A DNA stretch of 64,000 bases from Bacteroidales bacterium MB20-C3-3 (lineage in GTDB: Bacteria > Bacteroidota > Bacteroidia > Bacteroidales > UBA932): contig CP141202.1 of assembly GCA_035609245.1 (NCBI GenBank), positions 62,001-126,000 of the forward strand. The letters are read 5' to 3'. Made by a program: the position numbers and the translations under genes. This document shows, piece after piece, positions 7,063-16,584 of this stretch. Position 1 is the first letter of the stretch. Every line of letters starts with the position of its first letter. The notes beneath the pieces were generated by a model, which saw nothing but the letters and a program-made list of their open reading frames with translations, was not told where the DNA came from and did no database searches.

Positions 7063-7227
7063 TTTCACAGAGTAGTCCGCATAAGTGAAGGAGTCTCCGC
7101 CACAGCGAACGAAGAGAGCGAGGAGGAAAAACTCCGGAAGTAATGCGGACTACTCTGTGAATGCATCAAGACTACCTGATAACATTGAAGGAGTCTCCGC
7201 CACAGCGAACGAAGAGAGCGAGGAGGT
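7063..7227. repeat. 40-bp direct repeat within a 19-bp inverted repeat
   Basis: TTCACAGAGTAGTCCGCAT (7064-7082) is inverted at 7142-7160. Between and after these arms, a 40-nt segment starting GAAGGAGTCTCCGCC and ending GAGGAGG occurs at 7088-7127 and again at 7188-7227. Reverse-complemented, the 76-bp repeats upstream share GAAGGA..CTCCGCC...CGAA...GAGGAGG with it, so the 6853-7227 interval holds four related repeat units in two orientations. Confidence 0.75.
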
Positions 7228-7252
7228 GGCAGGCCGGAATCGCGGCCAGGAA

Positions 7253-8137
7253 TCAGGCGGCGTTTTTGTAAATGAGCCAGAAGGACATTGCAAAGACGGC
7301 GATGGCGATTATGTAGTTGACTGCTTTGGCTCCCCATTTTACTGCGTAACGGGATGCAAGAATTGCTCCGGTCACATTGCCTATTGAATAGATAAGGGCA
7401 ACAGGCCAGTTGACCTGACCGTGGATTATAAAGATTGTCAGGGCTATCGGGGTGTAGATTACAACCGCAAATTGTTTTATTCCATTTGCTCTGAGGATGT
7501 CAAGCCCAAGAAGGTAAAACGATCCAAAGATTATTAGGATTCCTACGCCTGCATGAGTGAATCCGCCATATGCTCCAATGAATATAAAAGCGATGAATTT
7601 TGCTGCACTGAAGGCTTGAGATTTTGCGGCTGCGGCTGCGGTTGAGCTTATGGCTGCGGTTGAGCTCGCGGTTGACCTTGTAGTTGAGTTCGCAGTTGAG
7701 CTCGCGTCTGCTTTTGACCGGCGGTGCTGTGAGTAGAGGAGCATAATGGCCATAATCGGGAGCATGATACCCATGGCTATCTCCATTACAGATGGGTTGA
7801 GCACTGCGGCGGCCTGGGCGCCGGCCAGGGAGCCTATGGCTACAGGGATACCCACTTTAGTTGCAAGTTTTGTGTCCAGGTATCCGCTTTTTTTGAACAT
7901 TACTGAGGAGACAGCGAATTGAGCAAGGACACCTACACGGGTGGTGCCGTTGGCGACATTAATCGGCATTCCCATAGCCATAAAGAGTGCGTATGAAAGG
8001 GCTGTGGCCATACCCGCCAAAGTATTTACAAAGCCGACAAAAATTCCTACTCCTATCAGTAGTGAAATCATTCCTGCCGATAGAGGGTCTGCTGTCTGAA
8101 TGTAATTTGTAAAATTCTCAATCATAAAACGGGGCAA
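7253..8137 (-). CDS. TauE/SafE-family membrane permease
   Basis: 294 residues with about eight hydrophobic segments and the TauE/SafE look: a conserved first helix (LLIGVGIFVGFVNTLAGMA), NVANGTTRVGVL in the first repeat and GVGILIIFGSFYLLGLD in the second. The family exports or imports sulfite and other sulfur-containing anions; the substrate here is unknown. The central cytoplasmic loop (about 145-180) is an unusual Ser/Thr/Ala stretch encoded by a degenerate tandem repeat of GGTTGAGCTCGCG type (7620-7715). A downstream in-frame ATG (MIENF, 8125) is a possible alternative start. The gene is monocistronic and opposite to grpE-dnaJ, with the repeat cluster just beyond its 3' end. Confidence 0.8.
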   Translation of the reverse strand: MPRFMIENFTNYIQTADPLSAGMISLLIGVGIFVGFVNTLAGMATALSYALFMAMGMPINVANGTTRVGVLAQFAVSSVMFKKSGYLDTKLATKVGIPVAIGSLAGAQAAAVLNPSVMEIAMGIMLPIMAIMLLYSQHRRSKADASSTANSTTRSTASSTAAISSTAAAAAKSQAFSAAKFIAFIFIGAYGGFTHAGVGILIIFGSFYLLGLDILRANGIKQFAVVIYTPIALTIFIIHGQVNWPVALIYSIGNVTGAILASRYAVKWGAKAVNYIIAIAVFAMSFWLIYKNAA

Positions 8138-8243
8138 ATGTAATAATAAAGTGCCATTTTGTCCTTTTTATCCTGCTGGCAAAAATTTTGTTGTTATTTT
8201 TGCGGCTTGGTAATTTTGAATAATAATGAAAATCATATAGGTA

Positions 8244-8789
8244 ATGAAGAGAAAGAACAAGGAAAAAGAGATTGAGGAACAGGTAGATCAAGAGGTATCT
8301 GAAGAGCAGCAAAATAAAAATGAAAAGAGTGAGGAGGTTACTGAAAATAATGATTCTCAGAAGCTGTCAGAGTTGAACGACAGGTATTTAAGACTTGTTG
8401 CTGAGTTTGATAATTTCAGAAGAAGAACAGCAAAAGAGAGGATGGATCTTGTAGTAAATGCTGCAGAGGATACAATTAAGGGGTTGCTGCCTGTGCTTGA
8501 TGATTTTGAGCGTGCCATAGATATTCTTTCCAAGTCCACTGGTGACATAAAGGCTGCTCTTGAGGGGACTGAACTTATTCATAATAAGCTAATGGTTTAT
8601 TTAATTTCTAAAGGTCTTAAGAAAATTGAGGCTGTCGGTGAGAGTCTTGACACTGATTTTCACGAGGCCGTAGCTCAGTTCCCTGTAGAAGAGGATGCTA
8701 AGAAAAATAGAATTATTGATGTCGTACAGCAGGGTTATACGCTTAACGGCAAGGTTATAAGATTTGCAAAAGTTGTTGTTGGTGTATAA
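8244..8789 (+). CDS. grpE: Nucleotide exchange factor GrpE
   Basis: 181 residues, the exchange factor for DnaK. A highly charged N-terminus (KRKNKEKEIEEQVDQEVSEEQ) leads to the long dimer coiled coil, then the beta-domain signature: LRLVAEFDNFRRRT, LLPVLDDFERA and DTDFHEAVAQFPVEED, with C-terminal GYTLNGKVIRFAKVVV. Length is normal. It is 10 nt upstream of dnaJ, so grpE-dnaJ form a chaperone operon; dnaK is not in this window. A promoter-like TATTTTTG (8195-8202) lies 41 nt before the start codon. No HrcA/CIRCE inverted repeat is seen upstream. Confidence 0.95.
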   Translation: MKRKNKEKEIEEQVDQEVSEEQQNKNEKSEEVTENNDSQKLSELNDRYLRLVAEFDNFRRRTAKERMDLVVNAAEDTIKGLLPVLDDFERAIDILSKSTGDIKAALEGTELIHNKLMVYLISKGLKKIEAVGESLDTDFHEAVAQFPVEEDAKKNRIIDVVQQGYTLNGKVIRFAKVVVGV

Positions 8790-8799
8790 AATTTAAAAG

Positions 8800-9960
8800 A
8801 TGGCAAAAAGAGATTACTATGAGGTGCTTGGCGTAACCAAGGGGGCCTCCGCAGAGGAGATCAAAAAGGCCTACAGAAAGATGGCTCTCAAGTATCACCC
8901 GGATAAAAACCCGGGAGATAAACAGGCCGAGGAGAACTTTAAAGAGGCTGCCGAGGCTTATGATGTTCTTAGCAATCCTGACAAAAAGGCCAGATATGAT
9001 CAGTTTGGACATGCAGGAATGAATGCAGGCGGAGGTGGAGGCGGATTCAGCGGTGCCGGCTTCTCTATGGAGGATATTTTCAGCCAGTTTGGAGACATTT
9101 TTGGAGGCCATTTCGGCGGATTCGGAGGCTTTAGCGGATTCGGAGGAAGCAGAGGTGGCAGAAGGGTCAATAAGGGTTCCGATATAAGAATAAGAGTTAA
9201 ACTTGATCTTAAGGAGATTGCAAAGGGGACTGAGAAAAAAATCAAGATAAACAAGCAGGTATCTTGTCATGAGTGTTCGGGAAAAGGTGCAAAATCTGAG
9301 GCCGATATAAAGACCTGTACAACCTGTAATGGATCTGGCCAGGTTACCAGGGTTCAGCAATCAATATTTGGAGCTATGCAGACTGCCTCTGTTTGTCCCA
9401 CTTGCGGAGGTGAGGGGAAAACAGTAGTCAAGCCTTGTGGTAAATGTGGTGGTGACGGACTTGTTAAGGAGAGCGAGGAGATCAGCTTCAAGATACCTGC
9501 AGGCGTAGCTCAGGGAATGCAACTTAATGTTCAGGGCAAGGGTAACGCAGCGAGAAGAGGTGGGGTAAACGGAGATCTACTTGTTGTAATTGAGGAGGAT
9601 GAACATCAGGAGTTTCAAAGAGATGGAAATGATCTTATCTACACTCTATTTGTCTCTATTACAGATGCTATATTGGGTGGTGATGCCGAGATTCCCCATT
9701 TTGATTCAAAACTGAGGATTAAAATTGAACCCGGAACTCAGTCAGGAAAAATACTGAGATTAAGATCAAAAGGGCTGCCTGATGTTAACGGATATGGATC
9801 AGGAGACCTCCTTGTCTATATTCAGATATGGACTCCTAAAAAGCTGGATAAAAACGAAAGAGAACTTCTTGAAAAACTGAAAAATTCAGATAATTTCAAG
9901 CCTAATCCTACAAAGGATGAGCGCAATTTCTTTGACCGGATGAAGAAGATCTTCTCATAA
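8800..9960 (+). CDS. dnaJ: Chaperone DnaJ
   Basis: 386 residues, type I J-protein that stimulates DnaK. Domains in order: J domain with HPD (YHPDKNPGD, about 32-40); a long Gly/Phe region (about 75-122); four zinc-finger repeats [24 protein letters not shown] and CGKCGGDG (about 150-220); then the two C-terminal substrate domains with GDLLV-type strands. All four CxxCxGxG repeats are intact. It is translated just after grpE. The next gene (M23 peptidase) starts 22 nt downstream and may share the transcript. Confidence 0.96.
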   Translation: MAKRDYYEVLGVTKGASAEEIKKAYRKMALKYHPDKNPGDKQAEENFKEAAEAYDVLSNPDKKARYDQFGHAGMNAGGGGGGFSGAGFSMEDIFSQFGDIFGGHFGGFGGFSGFGGSRGGRRVNKGSDIRIRVKLDLKEIAKGTEKKIKINKQVSCHECSGKGAKSEADIKTCTTCNGSGQVTRVQQSIFGAMQTASVCPTCGGEGKTVVKPCGKCGGDGLVKESEEISFKIPAGVAQGMQLNVQGKGNAARRGGVNGDLLVVIEEDEHQEFQRDGNDLIYTLFVSITDAILGGDAEIPHFDSKLRIKIEPGTQSGKILRLRSKGLPDVNGYGSGDLLVYIQIWTPKKLDKNERELLEKLKNSDNFKPNPTKDERNFFDRMKKIFS

Positions 9961-9982
9961 TTTTCAATCAAAATAAGCAATT

Positions 9983-11680
9983 GTGAGAAAATTATTTATA
10001 TCAGCCGCTCTGTCAGCATTATCATTTTTTACAGCAGTAGGTGCTATTGCACAAACTGCAGCCGGGTATATAAAGCCGCTTGATTTACCTATCTCCCTTT
10101 CCGGTAATTATGGGGAGTTAAGAGCCACCCATTTCCACGCCGGGTTGGATTTTCGCGTAGGCGGGGTATCCGGAGCACCTGTAAAGGCTGTAAAAGATGG
10201 GTATATATCAAGATTATCAGTCTCTCCCACAGGATACGGCAATGCTGTTTATATAACTCATCCGGATGGTACTACTACTGTTTACGGTCACCTTCACTCA
10301 TTCAGCACAAAAGTTGCCGATTGGGTCAGAGCGATACAGTACGAGAGAGAGAGTTTTTCTGTTAACATCAATCCTGATCCCTCTCTGTTTCCTGTGAAAA
10401 GGGGTGATGTTATTGGTAAAGCCGGAAATACAGGCTCTTCCGGAGGACCCCATCTCCATTTTGAGATCAGGGATACAAAAACAGAAATCCCACTTAACCC
10501 CCAGATTGTTGCAGGATATGATATTCATGATAATATTGCCCCGACTATTGAGAGGGTCTCTTTTTATGGTATTACCGGTGCTGGAACAATACCATCTATC
10601 ATATTTCTAAAGAGTTTTACCCAAAATGAAAAGGATGTTGTAGTTAATGTTCCGGATACATTTTATGTGGCTGTTGCAGGGGTTGACAGGATGAATGGTA
10701 CAGGTGCCCGTCTTGCAATTTCAGAATATGAATACTACATTGACGGAGAGAAGATTTTTTCTTTCAGGGCAGATAAGATTCCTTTTGATAAAGGTCGGTA
10801 TGTTAATTCAATTGTGGAGTATCCCCAAAAGGTCAATTTTAAGAGGAGTATGGTCAAGAGCTGGGTGGAGCCCGGAAGCGCACTGACAACACACACAGAG
10901 AGCACTAATCACGGGTTATTTGTTATTAGTGATGACGCTATTCACACTGTGACTGTTAAACTAAGTGATTTTGCAGGTAATTCGGCAAAAAGATCATTCT
11001 CGGTTAAAAGAGAGACCTCTCTTAAGCCAAAGCAATTTGATTCGCTCGCTCTTTCAGCCGGGAAAGTAATGCCTTGGTTTATTCCCAATATTTTTGAAAA
11101 GGGTTCGTTGAAAGTTACACTGCCTGTTGGTTCCTTGTACAGAACAATCCTCTTCTATGCCGATAGTTTATCGGGAGTTGGAACTAATTATCCGGTATGG
11201 AGGGTTTTCAGCGAGAGCACCCCTATACACGCCGGTGCAGAGATCTCTTTAAGGGTAACTGTTCCTGAAAATTTAAAAGATAAAGCCTATATTGCAAAGT
11301 TAGATGAGGGGGGAAAACTCTCTTACAGAGGCGGAAGATGGAGTGGTGACAGACTATCGGCAAGCCTAAGTGAATTTGGTACATATACTGTTGCTTTTGA
11401 TACAATTGCACCTATTGTGAAACTTGCATTAACTGAAGGGGCTAAAATTGTATCGGGGTTAATTCCTGTTACTTTGTATGACCAGATTTCCGGTATTGCT
11501 GAGATAAATGCACAGGTTGACGGGGTATGGATTCTGCCTCAGTATGATCCAAAGAGCAGAAAGGTCACGCTTATACTGGATAGTAAAAGAATTCCCAAAG
11601 GTGGAAATAAGAAGCTTCTTCTACTGGTAACTGATGGAAGGGGAAATACAACTGAAATTAAAAGAGGTTTTATATGGTAG
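9983..11680 (+). CDS. Secreted M23 family metallopeptidase
   Basis: 565 residues, starting at GTG (9983); this start gives a clean signal peptide (MRKLFISAALSALSFFTAVGAIAQ). The M23/LytM zinc-peptidase domain lies early: HFHAGLDFRV (about 45), a GYGNAVYITHPDGTTTVYGHLHSF strand pair, and GGPHLHFEIRD (about 155-165), giving the H...D and HxH zinc ligands. The long C-terminal part (about 190-565) looks like beta-sandwich repeats, likely for envelope or peptidoglycan contact. Such enzymes cleave peptide cross-links of peptidoglycan. It overlaps anmK by 7 nt, linking wall turnover with muropeptide recycling. Confidence 0.88.
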   Translation: MRKLFISAALSALSFFTAVGAIAQTAAGYIKPLDLPISLSGNYGELRATHFHAGLDFRVGGVSGAPVKAVKDGYISRLSVSPTGYGNAVYITHPDGTTTVYGHLHSFSTKVADWVRAIQYERESFSVNINPDPSLFPVKRGDVIGKAGNTGSSGGPHLHFEIRDTKTEIPLNPQIVAGYDIHDNIAPTIERVSFYGITGAGTIPSIIFLKSFTQNEKDVVVNVPDTFYVAVAGVDRMNGTGARLAISEYEYYIDGEKIFSFRADKIPFDKGRYVNSIVEYPQKVNFKRSMVKSWVEPGSALTTHTESTNHGLFVISDDAIHTVTVKLSDFAGNSAKRSFSVKRETSLKPKQFDSLALSAGKVMPWFIPNIFEKGSLKVTLPVGSLYRTILFYADSLSGVGTNYPVWRVFSESTPIHAGAEISLRVTVPENLKDKAYIAKLDEGGKLSYRGGRWSGDRLSASLSEFGTYTVAFDTIAPIVKLALTEGAKIVSGLIPVTLYDQISGIAEINAQVDGVWILPQYDPKSRKVTLILDSKRIPKGGNKKLLLLVTDGRGNTTEIKRGFIW

Positions 11681-12744
11681 TAGATATTATTGGATTGATG
11701 TCAGGGACATCTCTTGACGGACTGGATTTATGCTACGCAAGATTTACGCTTGATGAGGCTCTTGGAAAATGGGGATATGAAATTCTTGCCGCTGAAGATG
11801 AACCATATCCGGCCGAACTTAAACATAAACTTGCTACTGCACAGAATATGACTGCAGAGGAGTATGCTCTGCTTAACTCGGACTATGGCATTTACTTAGG
11901 TATGAGGGTTAAAGAGTTTATTGTCAGAAACAGATTGAAACCTGATTATATTGCATCTCACGGACATACAATATTTCACCAGCCATCCAGAAGGTTTACA
12001 ACCCAGATAGGAAGCGGAGCCGGTATTGCTGCCGAGAGTGGTGTTGATACTATCTGTGATTTCCGTACTACAGATGTTGCACTGGGAGGGCAGGGTGCTC
12101 CTCTGGTGCCTGTAGGTGACAGAAATCTTTTCTCTGAGTTTGCTTATTGTCTGAATTTGGGAGGCTTTTCAAATATCTCATTTGACAGAGCCGATGGTTC
12201 CCGCGGAGCTTATGATATCTCTCCTGTTAACTATGTTTTAAATCACTATACCCGTGCAATAGGCCTCGAATATGATAAAGATGGTGAGATTGCCGGAAGT
12301 GGTAATGTAAATCTTGAGTTGCTTGCAAAATTAAACAACCTGGATTTTTACCGTCAGACCGGTCCAAAGTCTCTGGGAAGAGAGTGGGTGGAGCAGAGTG
12401 TGATACCACTGATTGATTCTTCAGGAATAAAAATGGAGGATAAACTTGCTACATTTGTAGAGCATGTAGCAATTCAGATTTCCGGTCACATAAAGGAGGG
12501 AAAGGTACTGCTTACAGGAGGAGGAGCTTTGAATAAGTTTCTGGTTAAGAGAATGCAGGCGAATGCACCTCAGTGTGAGTATTTTGTTCCTGACAAACAG
12601 ACAATTAACTTTAAGGAGGCGCTTATCTTTGCCTTCCTGGGTGCACTTTGGGTGGCCGATATGCCAAATTGCCTGAGTTCGGTTACAGGGGCCAGATATG
12701 ATAATATTGGAGGAGCTCTATACAAGTCAGGGTTAAAAAGATAA
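11674..12744 (+). CDS. anmK: Anhydro-N-acetylmuramic acid kinase
   Basis: 356 residues. AnmK phosphorylates and opens 1,6-anhydro-MurNAc released during peptidoglycan turnover, feeding MurNAc-6-P into recycling. Family motifs: [13 protein letters not shown] at the N-terminus (ATP site), [31 protein letters not shown] (catalytic Asp region), NLGGFSNIS and a C-terminal LLTGGGALN. Length is typical. The 7-nt overlap with the upstream M23 peptidase suggests translational coupling and a shared role in wall recycling. Confidence 0.95.
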   Translation: MVVDIIGLMSGTSLDGLDLCYARFTLDEALGKWGYEILAAEDEPYPAELKHKLATAQNMTAEEYALLNSDYGIYLGMRVKEFIVRNRLKPDYIASHGHTIFHQPSRRFTTQIGSGAGIAAESGVDTICDFRTTDVALGGQGAPLVPVGDRNLFSEFAYCLNLGGFSNISFDRADGSRGAYDISPVNYVLNHYTRAIGLEYDKDGEIAGSGNVNLELLAKLNNLDFYRQTGPKSLGREWVEQSVIPLIDSSGIKMEDKLATFVEHVAIQISGHIKEGKVLLTGGGALNKFLVKRMQANAPQCEYFVPDKQTINFKEALIFAFLGALWVADMPNCLSSVTGARYDNIGGALYKSGLKR

Positions 12745-12750
12745 ATATTT

Positions 12751-12781
12751 TTTGTCAAGTAAAATATAATTTCTATTTTTG
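12751..12781 (+). promoter_or_regulatory. Promoter of rplS
   Basis: TTTG at 12751-12754, exactly 19 nt, TATTTTTG at 12774-12781: a perfect Bacteroidota promoter. It leaves a leader of about 67 nt before the rplS start at 12855. Confidence 0.85.
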
Positions 12782-12854
12782 CAGTCCCAAAAATAATGGC
12801 AACCGCTTGAGTGAACGCAGGAGTCTTCAATGTTGCGCAAATACTGAATTTACA

Positions 12855-13232
12855 ATGGATTTAATTAAAATTGCAGAACAAGCATTTGCCGGTGAGGTAA
12901 AGACACTGCCTGATTTCAAGGCAGGTGATACTATTACAGTCACCTACAAAATCAAAGAAGAGAACAAGGAGAGACTTCAGAATTATCGCGGAGTTGTTAT
13001 CCAGAGAAGAGGGTCAGGTACTACTGAGACTTTTACCGTAAGAAAGATGTCTAATGGTGTTGGTGTTGAGAGAATCTTCCCTGTTACATCACCTTTCATC
13101 GATTCAATAGAGGTAAATAAGAGAGGTAAGGTACGCCGTGCCAGAATATTCTACCTTAGAGAGCTTACCGGTAAGAAAGCTCGTATCAAGGAGAGAAAAT
13201 ATGTTTCAGTTCCAAAGGATACTGATAAATAG
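12855..13232 (+). CDS. rplS: 50S ribosomal protein L19
   Basis: 125 residues. L19 sits at the 30S-50S interface. Signatures: [51 protein letters not shown] and [23 protein letters not shown]. The frame extends 48 nt further upstream to another ATG, but the added residues (rich in Cys/Arg/Ser) are not L19-like and [11 protein letters not shown] is the usual beginning in this phylum, so the start is placed at 12855. The C-terminus has a short extension common in Bacteroidota. A tRNA-Arg gene follows after 9 nt. Confidence 0.95.
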   Translation: MDLIKIAEQAFAGEVKTLPDFKAGDTITVTYKIKEENKERLQNYRGVVIQRRGSGTTETFTVRKMSNGVGVERIFPVTSPFIDSIEVNKRGKVRRARIFYLRELTGKKARIKERKYVSVPKDTDK

Positions 13233-13241
13233 ACTGATACT

Positions 13242-13315
13242 GGCCCCGTAGCTCAACTGAATAGAGTATCTGACTACGGATCAGACGGTTACAGGTTTGA
13301 ATCCTGTCGGGGTCA
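13242..13315 (+). tRNA. tRNA-Arg (anticodon ACG)
   Basis: A 74-nt cloverleaf: acceptor GGCCCCG/CGGGGTC, anticodon stem TCTGA/TCAGA around loop CTACGGA (anticodon ACG, read as ICG), T arm ACAGG/CCTGT. CCA is not encoded. It lies 9 nt after rplS and is followed by a strong terminator. Confidence 0.95.
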
Positions 13316-13320
13316 CATAA

Positions 13321-13354
13321 AAAGACCGGCTAAAGAAATTTTTAGCCGGTCTTT
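13321..13354 (+). terminator. Terminator after tRNA-Arg
   Basis: AAAGACCGGCTAAA (13321-13334) pairs perfectly with TTTAGCCGGTCTTT (13341-13354) and T residues follow. The A/T flanks make it usable in both directions, which suits the convergent gene ending at 13358. Confidence 0.92.
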
Positions 13355-13357
13355 TTT

Positions 13358-13753
13358 TTACTTAATCAACTCGAGTGTTTGTACTAAATTATTGCCATCA
13401 GTTGATTTCCATTTCTGGCTCTTTTTCCGATTTTCAATAATAATCCAAGTTTTTGAGAAGTCTGAGCCCTCACTCTCAATAGTAACATATTTATCGTCTG
13501 CCCATATCCATTTGAAAGGTGTTTTGTCCTCTCTGCGGATACCAAGTACTAAATAGTTTATGTTTTTTTCACCTGTACCATTGTTACTGAAATTGATTGT
13601 TCCAATGTTACTGAGTGATGTTCCGGGCTCTCCGGGTCTTGCACTTTCAAATCTCTTAACCTGCCACTCTCCTGTAAGTCTGTGGGAGCAGGAGAAGATG
13701 ATTGTAAATGAGAAGGCAATTAGAAATAGTTTTAAAAATTTATTTCTCATCAT
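13358..13753 (-). CDS. Lipoprotein, lipocalin-like
   Basis: 131 residues. The N-terminal signal ends in IIFSC, a lipoprotein box. The mature part starts HRLTGEWQVKRFE, and LTGEW-type starts are common in small lipocalin-like lipoproteins of Bacteroidota. Short strands follow (TINFSNNGTGEK, KWIWADDKYVTIE, TWIIIENRKKSQKW). The fold assignment rests on this pattern only; the ligand is unknown. The gene is convergent with the rplS/tRNA unit and 108 nt downstream of the PAP2 gene on the same strand. Confidence 0.6.
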   Translation of the reverse strand: MMRNKFLKLFLIAFSFTIIFSCSHRLTGEWQVKRFESARPGEPGTSLSNIGTINFSNNGTGEKNINYLVLGIRREDKTPFKWIWADDKYVTIESEGSDFSKTWIIIENRKKSQKWKSTDGNNLVQTLELIK

Positions 13754-13861
13754 TTTATAAGTTTTTTTGCATCCATATTATATCAAACTATCGTTTCTTA
13801 CAAGGTAAGAATAAATTGTGAAAAAGTTGTCTTAATGTTAACTATTAATCTGTTAAAAAGT

Positions 13862-15094
13862 TTAGTAAAGAGAGATTGACATACTGCCCCCAACAGAGAT
13901 AGTGTTGAGATCTGGTGCAGGTTTTGGATGAAAAGAGTTTCTATTTCTGGTAAAGACTCTTAATAAAATACCATTAATTATCTCTCTCTCGCAGAATAGG
14001 GATGCTCCGGTGTAAAATCCATTATAGTTTTTTTCATTTGATTGAATATCAACCAGCGATAATCTTGAGTAGCCTGCTTCTGCAGTTACTCCAAAGCGCA
14101 TAATATTACCAACTTTTAAGGAGAGAGCAGGTCCTAAGGAGAGAGATAATGTTTTTATATTTATATCAGAGCCACTTAGATTATTTTTTTTGCCAATTGT
14201 TGTTCCTGAATTCCCGGAGAGATGGATTCCAAAATTGGAAGATTTAATTTTAAGTGACGGGATATAATATATGCTTTCAAGGGAAATTCCGGTACCTGTT
14301 GCAGGATAGTAACGGCTCCCATCAATAGAAATTTTATTTAGTATTCTTTGATATTCCAGGCCTATTCCTGTAAATGAATATCCGCTATTGGAGACATCTT
14401 TTATTATCCCTGCTGACTCATTATTCAACAGCCCTCTATCTCTATAAATAAGGCCCCCAAACATATATCCCAGTTCAGTTGAAAGAATGCCCATACCGGC
14501 TCCCATTATCACATCATGAACATAGTGCTTATTGTTCAATACTCTCAAAACGGCCGTTGCAGATGCTGCTGAATAGGCAGCAACTGTGTACCAAGGAGAT
14601 TTGTGACCAAATTCTTTGTGAACCATATGAGCACCCATAAAGGCAATAGCAGTATGGCCGCTGGGAAATGCGTCGGACTCACTGCCATCCGGTCTGGGCT
14701 CTTTAACAACTCTTTTAATCGCATTAACGCTTCCTGTTACAATTATTGCAGATAATGCATTTGTTGCAAGCAACCTTCCCCAGGTACTTCTGCTCTCTAC
14801 ACCTGAAATTTTAAGAGAGTATAGTAGAAGTGAGGGGGCAAATCTAAGATAGTTATCTGCTGTGGTTTTAAAATTAGGTGTAAAGCTCTGACGGAGTTGT
14901 TGAAAACGTTCACCAGATTTGCCGTACAATGAAATTCCGGCAATAATAAATGGGGCAGGAATTATTACTTCTTTTATTGATATGCTTGATGAATCAACTC
15001 TATCTGGATGAATTTTGCCTTTAGTAACCTCTTGTCCCAAGAGGCTTTGAGTAATTATAATCCAAATTATTGCCGGAAGGATAATTCTTTTCAT
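13862..15094 (-). CDS. PAP2-family phosphatase with C-terminal barrel-like domain
   Basis: 410 residues. After a signal/TM segment, the PAP2 acid-phosphatase motifs occur in order: K-x6-RP (KRVVKEPRP), PSGHT (FPSGHTAIAF) and R-x5-H-x3-D (RVLNNKHYVHD), all catalytic residues present. The C-terminal 180 residues alternate polar and hydrophobic residues and end in aromatic strands (...SVGGSMSISLY), resembling an outer-membrane beta-barrel. Fusions of this kind in Bacteroidota are thought to act on lipid or undecaprenyl phosphates at the envelope. It sits 6 nt downstream of the cardiolipin synthase, so a phospholipid role is plausible. Confidence 0.8.
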   Translation of the reverse strand: MKRIILPAIIWIIITQSLLGQEVTKGKIHPDRVDSSSISIKEVIIPAPFIIAGISLYGKSGERFQQLRQSFTPNFKTTADNYLRFAPSLLLYSLKISGVESRSTWGRLLATNALSAIIVTGSVNAIKRVVKEPRPDGSESDAFPSGHTAIAFMGAHMVHKEFGHKSPWYTVAAYSAASATAVLRVLNNKHYVHDVIMGAGMGILSTELGYMFGGLIYRDRGLLNNESAGIIKDVSNSGYSFTGIGLEYQRILNKISIDGSRYYPATGTGISLESIYYIPSLKIKSSNFGIHLSGNSGTTIGKKNNLSGSDINIKTLSLSLGPALSLKVGNIMRFGVTAEAGYSRLSLVDIQSNEKNYNGFYTGASLFCEREIINGILLRVFTRNRNSFHPKPAPDLNTISVGGSMSISLY

Positions 15095-15100
15095 TTGATT

Positions 15101-16579
15101 CTAAAGCAGTGGGCTAAAAAGCCTTGCAAATGACTCCTTTACCTGATTTTTTATACTCCTCTTCGCCCATTTGGATCCGGCAAGGGATATACATTTATCA
15201 ATATCTTTTATAAACTGCTCCTCCAGTTTAATGGCTATCTCTTTGTTGTAAATTATGCTTGTTATTTCAAAGTTATGCTCCATTGATCTGTTGTCAAAAT
15301 TGGCAGATCCAATTATACAAAATTCACCATCGATGCTTATAACCTTCGAGTGGTTAAAACCTTTTGAAAAGAGGTAAACTTTAACACCGGCGTCCATCAT
15401 CTCTGCTGCGTAAGAAAGTGTACACCAGTGAGTAATTGTTGAATCACTCTTTTCCGGCAGCATGAGACAAACCTCAATTCCGCCAAGTGCTGCAATTTTA
15501 AGTGCATTTAACAGGGATTCACTTGGGGTAAAGTATGGCGTAATCAGATAAATATGGTGCGTCGCTTTGGAAATAGCTGCAAAATAGCATTGCATAATGC
15601 TCGCCCAGTCACTGTCAGGGCCTGATGTAATTATTTGAGAGTAATAGGTTGAGTTTGTTCCGTCAATTCTTATGTCAGGAAGGCTTAACTGAGGATAATA
15701 CTTCTTCTTTCTTCTGAATTGCTGATTAATGATAAAGTATCTGTCCAGCAAAAAACTGGATTGTAATGCAGCTACAGACTCCCCGGCAATTCTCATGTGA
15801 GTATCTCTCCACTCCTCAAAATTTCCGCCATTGTAGTATCTGTCTGCAATATTAACTCCACCCAGGTAACCTGTTTTGCCATCTACTACAAGAATTTTTC
15901 TGTGGTTTCTGTAGTTGAGTTTTGAGAGAGGGGAGAGGAACCATCTGACTGTTGCGAAGGCAAGAAATTCAATTCCTTTATCTGTAAACTCATTTTTAAA
16001 TGAAACCGGAAGGTTCCAGCAACCTACATCGTCATAAATAACTCTTACCTCTACACCTTGCGATGCTTTTTCAATTAACAGATTTTTAAATCTATTTCCA
16101 ATAATATCATCTTCAATTATATATGACTGAAAGTGTATGTGTTGAGTAGCATTTGAAATAGCCTGATACATTGAGTCTAATGCCTCTTTCCCGGAGAAAA
16201 AGAGTTCAATTTCTGAATTTACACCAAGAAGACTTTTGTTCCCTCTTAAATTCAAGTTGATTAGTTTTCTGTATCTGTTAAGTTCTGAAGGGAGAAGATC
16301 CGGGTTCTTCCTAAACTCTTTCAGTTGCTTGTAACTTCCAAGCCTTCTGAATCGTTCGTCTCTTACCCCTTTCCTGTTATATATCTTTGTTTTTCTGAAA
16401 TTTTGACCAAAGAAAAGATATAGTATTAGACCAATATATGGCAACATAAGTATAACCACAATCCAGGAGAGTGATTTTACCGGATCTAGTTTCTTGTACA
16501 TTATTATAAATGAGGCATAAATTGCCAGAATAAAATATACAAAATAGAGAATAATTGATATTACCTCCCAGTAGGTCAT
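15101..16579 (-). CDS. cls: Cardiolipin synthase (phospholipase D family)
   Basis: 492 residues. Two N-terminal membrane helices (IILYFVYFILAIYASFII and SLSWIVVILMLPYIGLILYLFFG) are followed by two PLD half-domains with intact HKD motifs: NHRKILVVDG (about 225) and NHSKVISIDG (about 400), each with the following GGVN/GSANFDNRS segment. Such enzymes condense two phosphatidylglycerol molecules to cardiolipin. Length and layout match bacterial Cls. It lies 5 nt from the menaquinone methyltransferase upstream and 6 nt from the PAP2 gene downstream: a compact minus-strand membrane operon. Confidence 0.93.
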   Translation of the reverse strand: MTYWEVISIILYFVYFILAIYASFIIMYKKLDPVKSLSWIVVILMLPYIGLILYLFFGQNFRKTKIYNRKGVRDERFRRLGSYKQLKEFRKNPDLLPSELNRYRKLINLNLRGNKSLLGVNSEIELFFSGKEALDSMYQAISNATQHIHFQSYIIEDDIIGNRFKNLLIEKASQGVEVRVIYDDVGCWNLPVSFKNEFTDKGIEFLAFATVRWFLSPLSKLNYRNHRKILVVDGKTGYLGGVNIADRYYNGGNFEEWRDTHMRIAGESVAALQSSFLLDRYFIINQQFRRKKKYYPQLSLPDIRIDGTNSTYYSQIITSGPDSDWASIMQCYFAAISKATHHIYLITPYFTPSESLLNALKIAALGGIEVCLMLPEKSDSTITHWCTLSYAAEMMDAGVKVYLFSKGFNHSKVISIDGEFCIIGSANFDNRSMEHNFEITSIIYNKEIAIKLEEQFIKDIDKCISLAGSKWAKRSIKNQVKESFARLFSPLL

Positions 16580-16584
16580 ATAAT

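Noticed and set aside
6832-7387. Short open frames across the intergenic repeats
   Set aside because: They follow the GC-rich repeats, have skewed composition (Pro/Ser/Arg-rich) and no recognisable domain or start context.
12807-12854. N-terminal extension of ribosomal protein L19
   Set aside because: The added residues are not L19-like; the ATG at 12855 gives the normal start.
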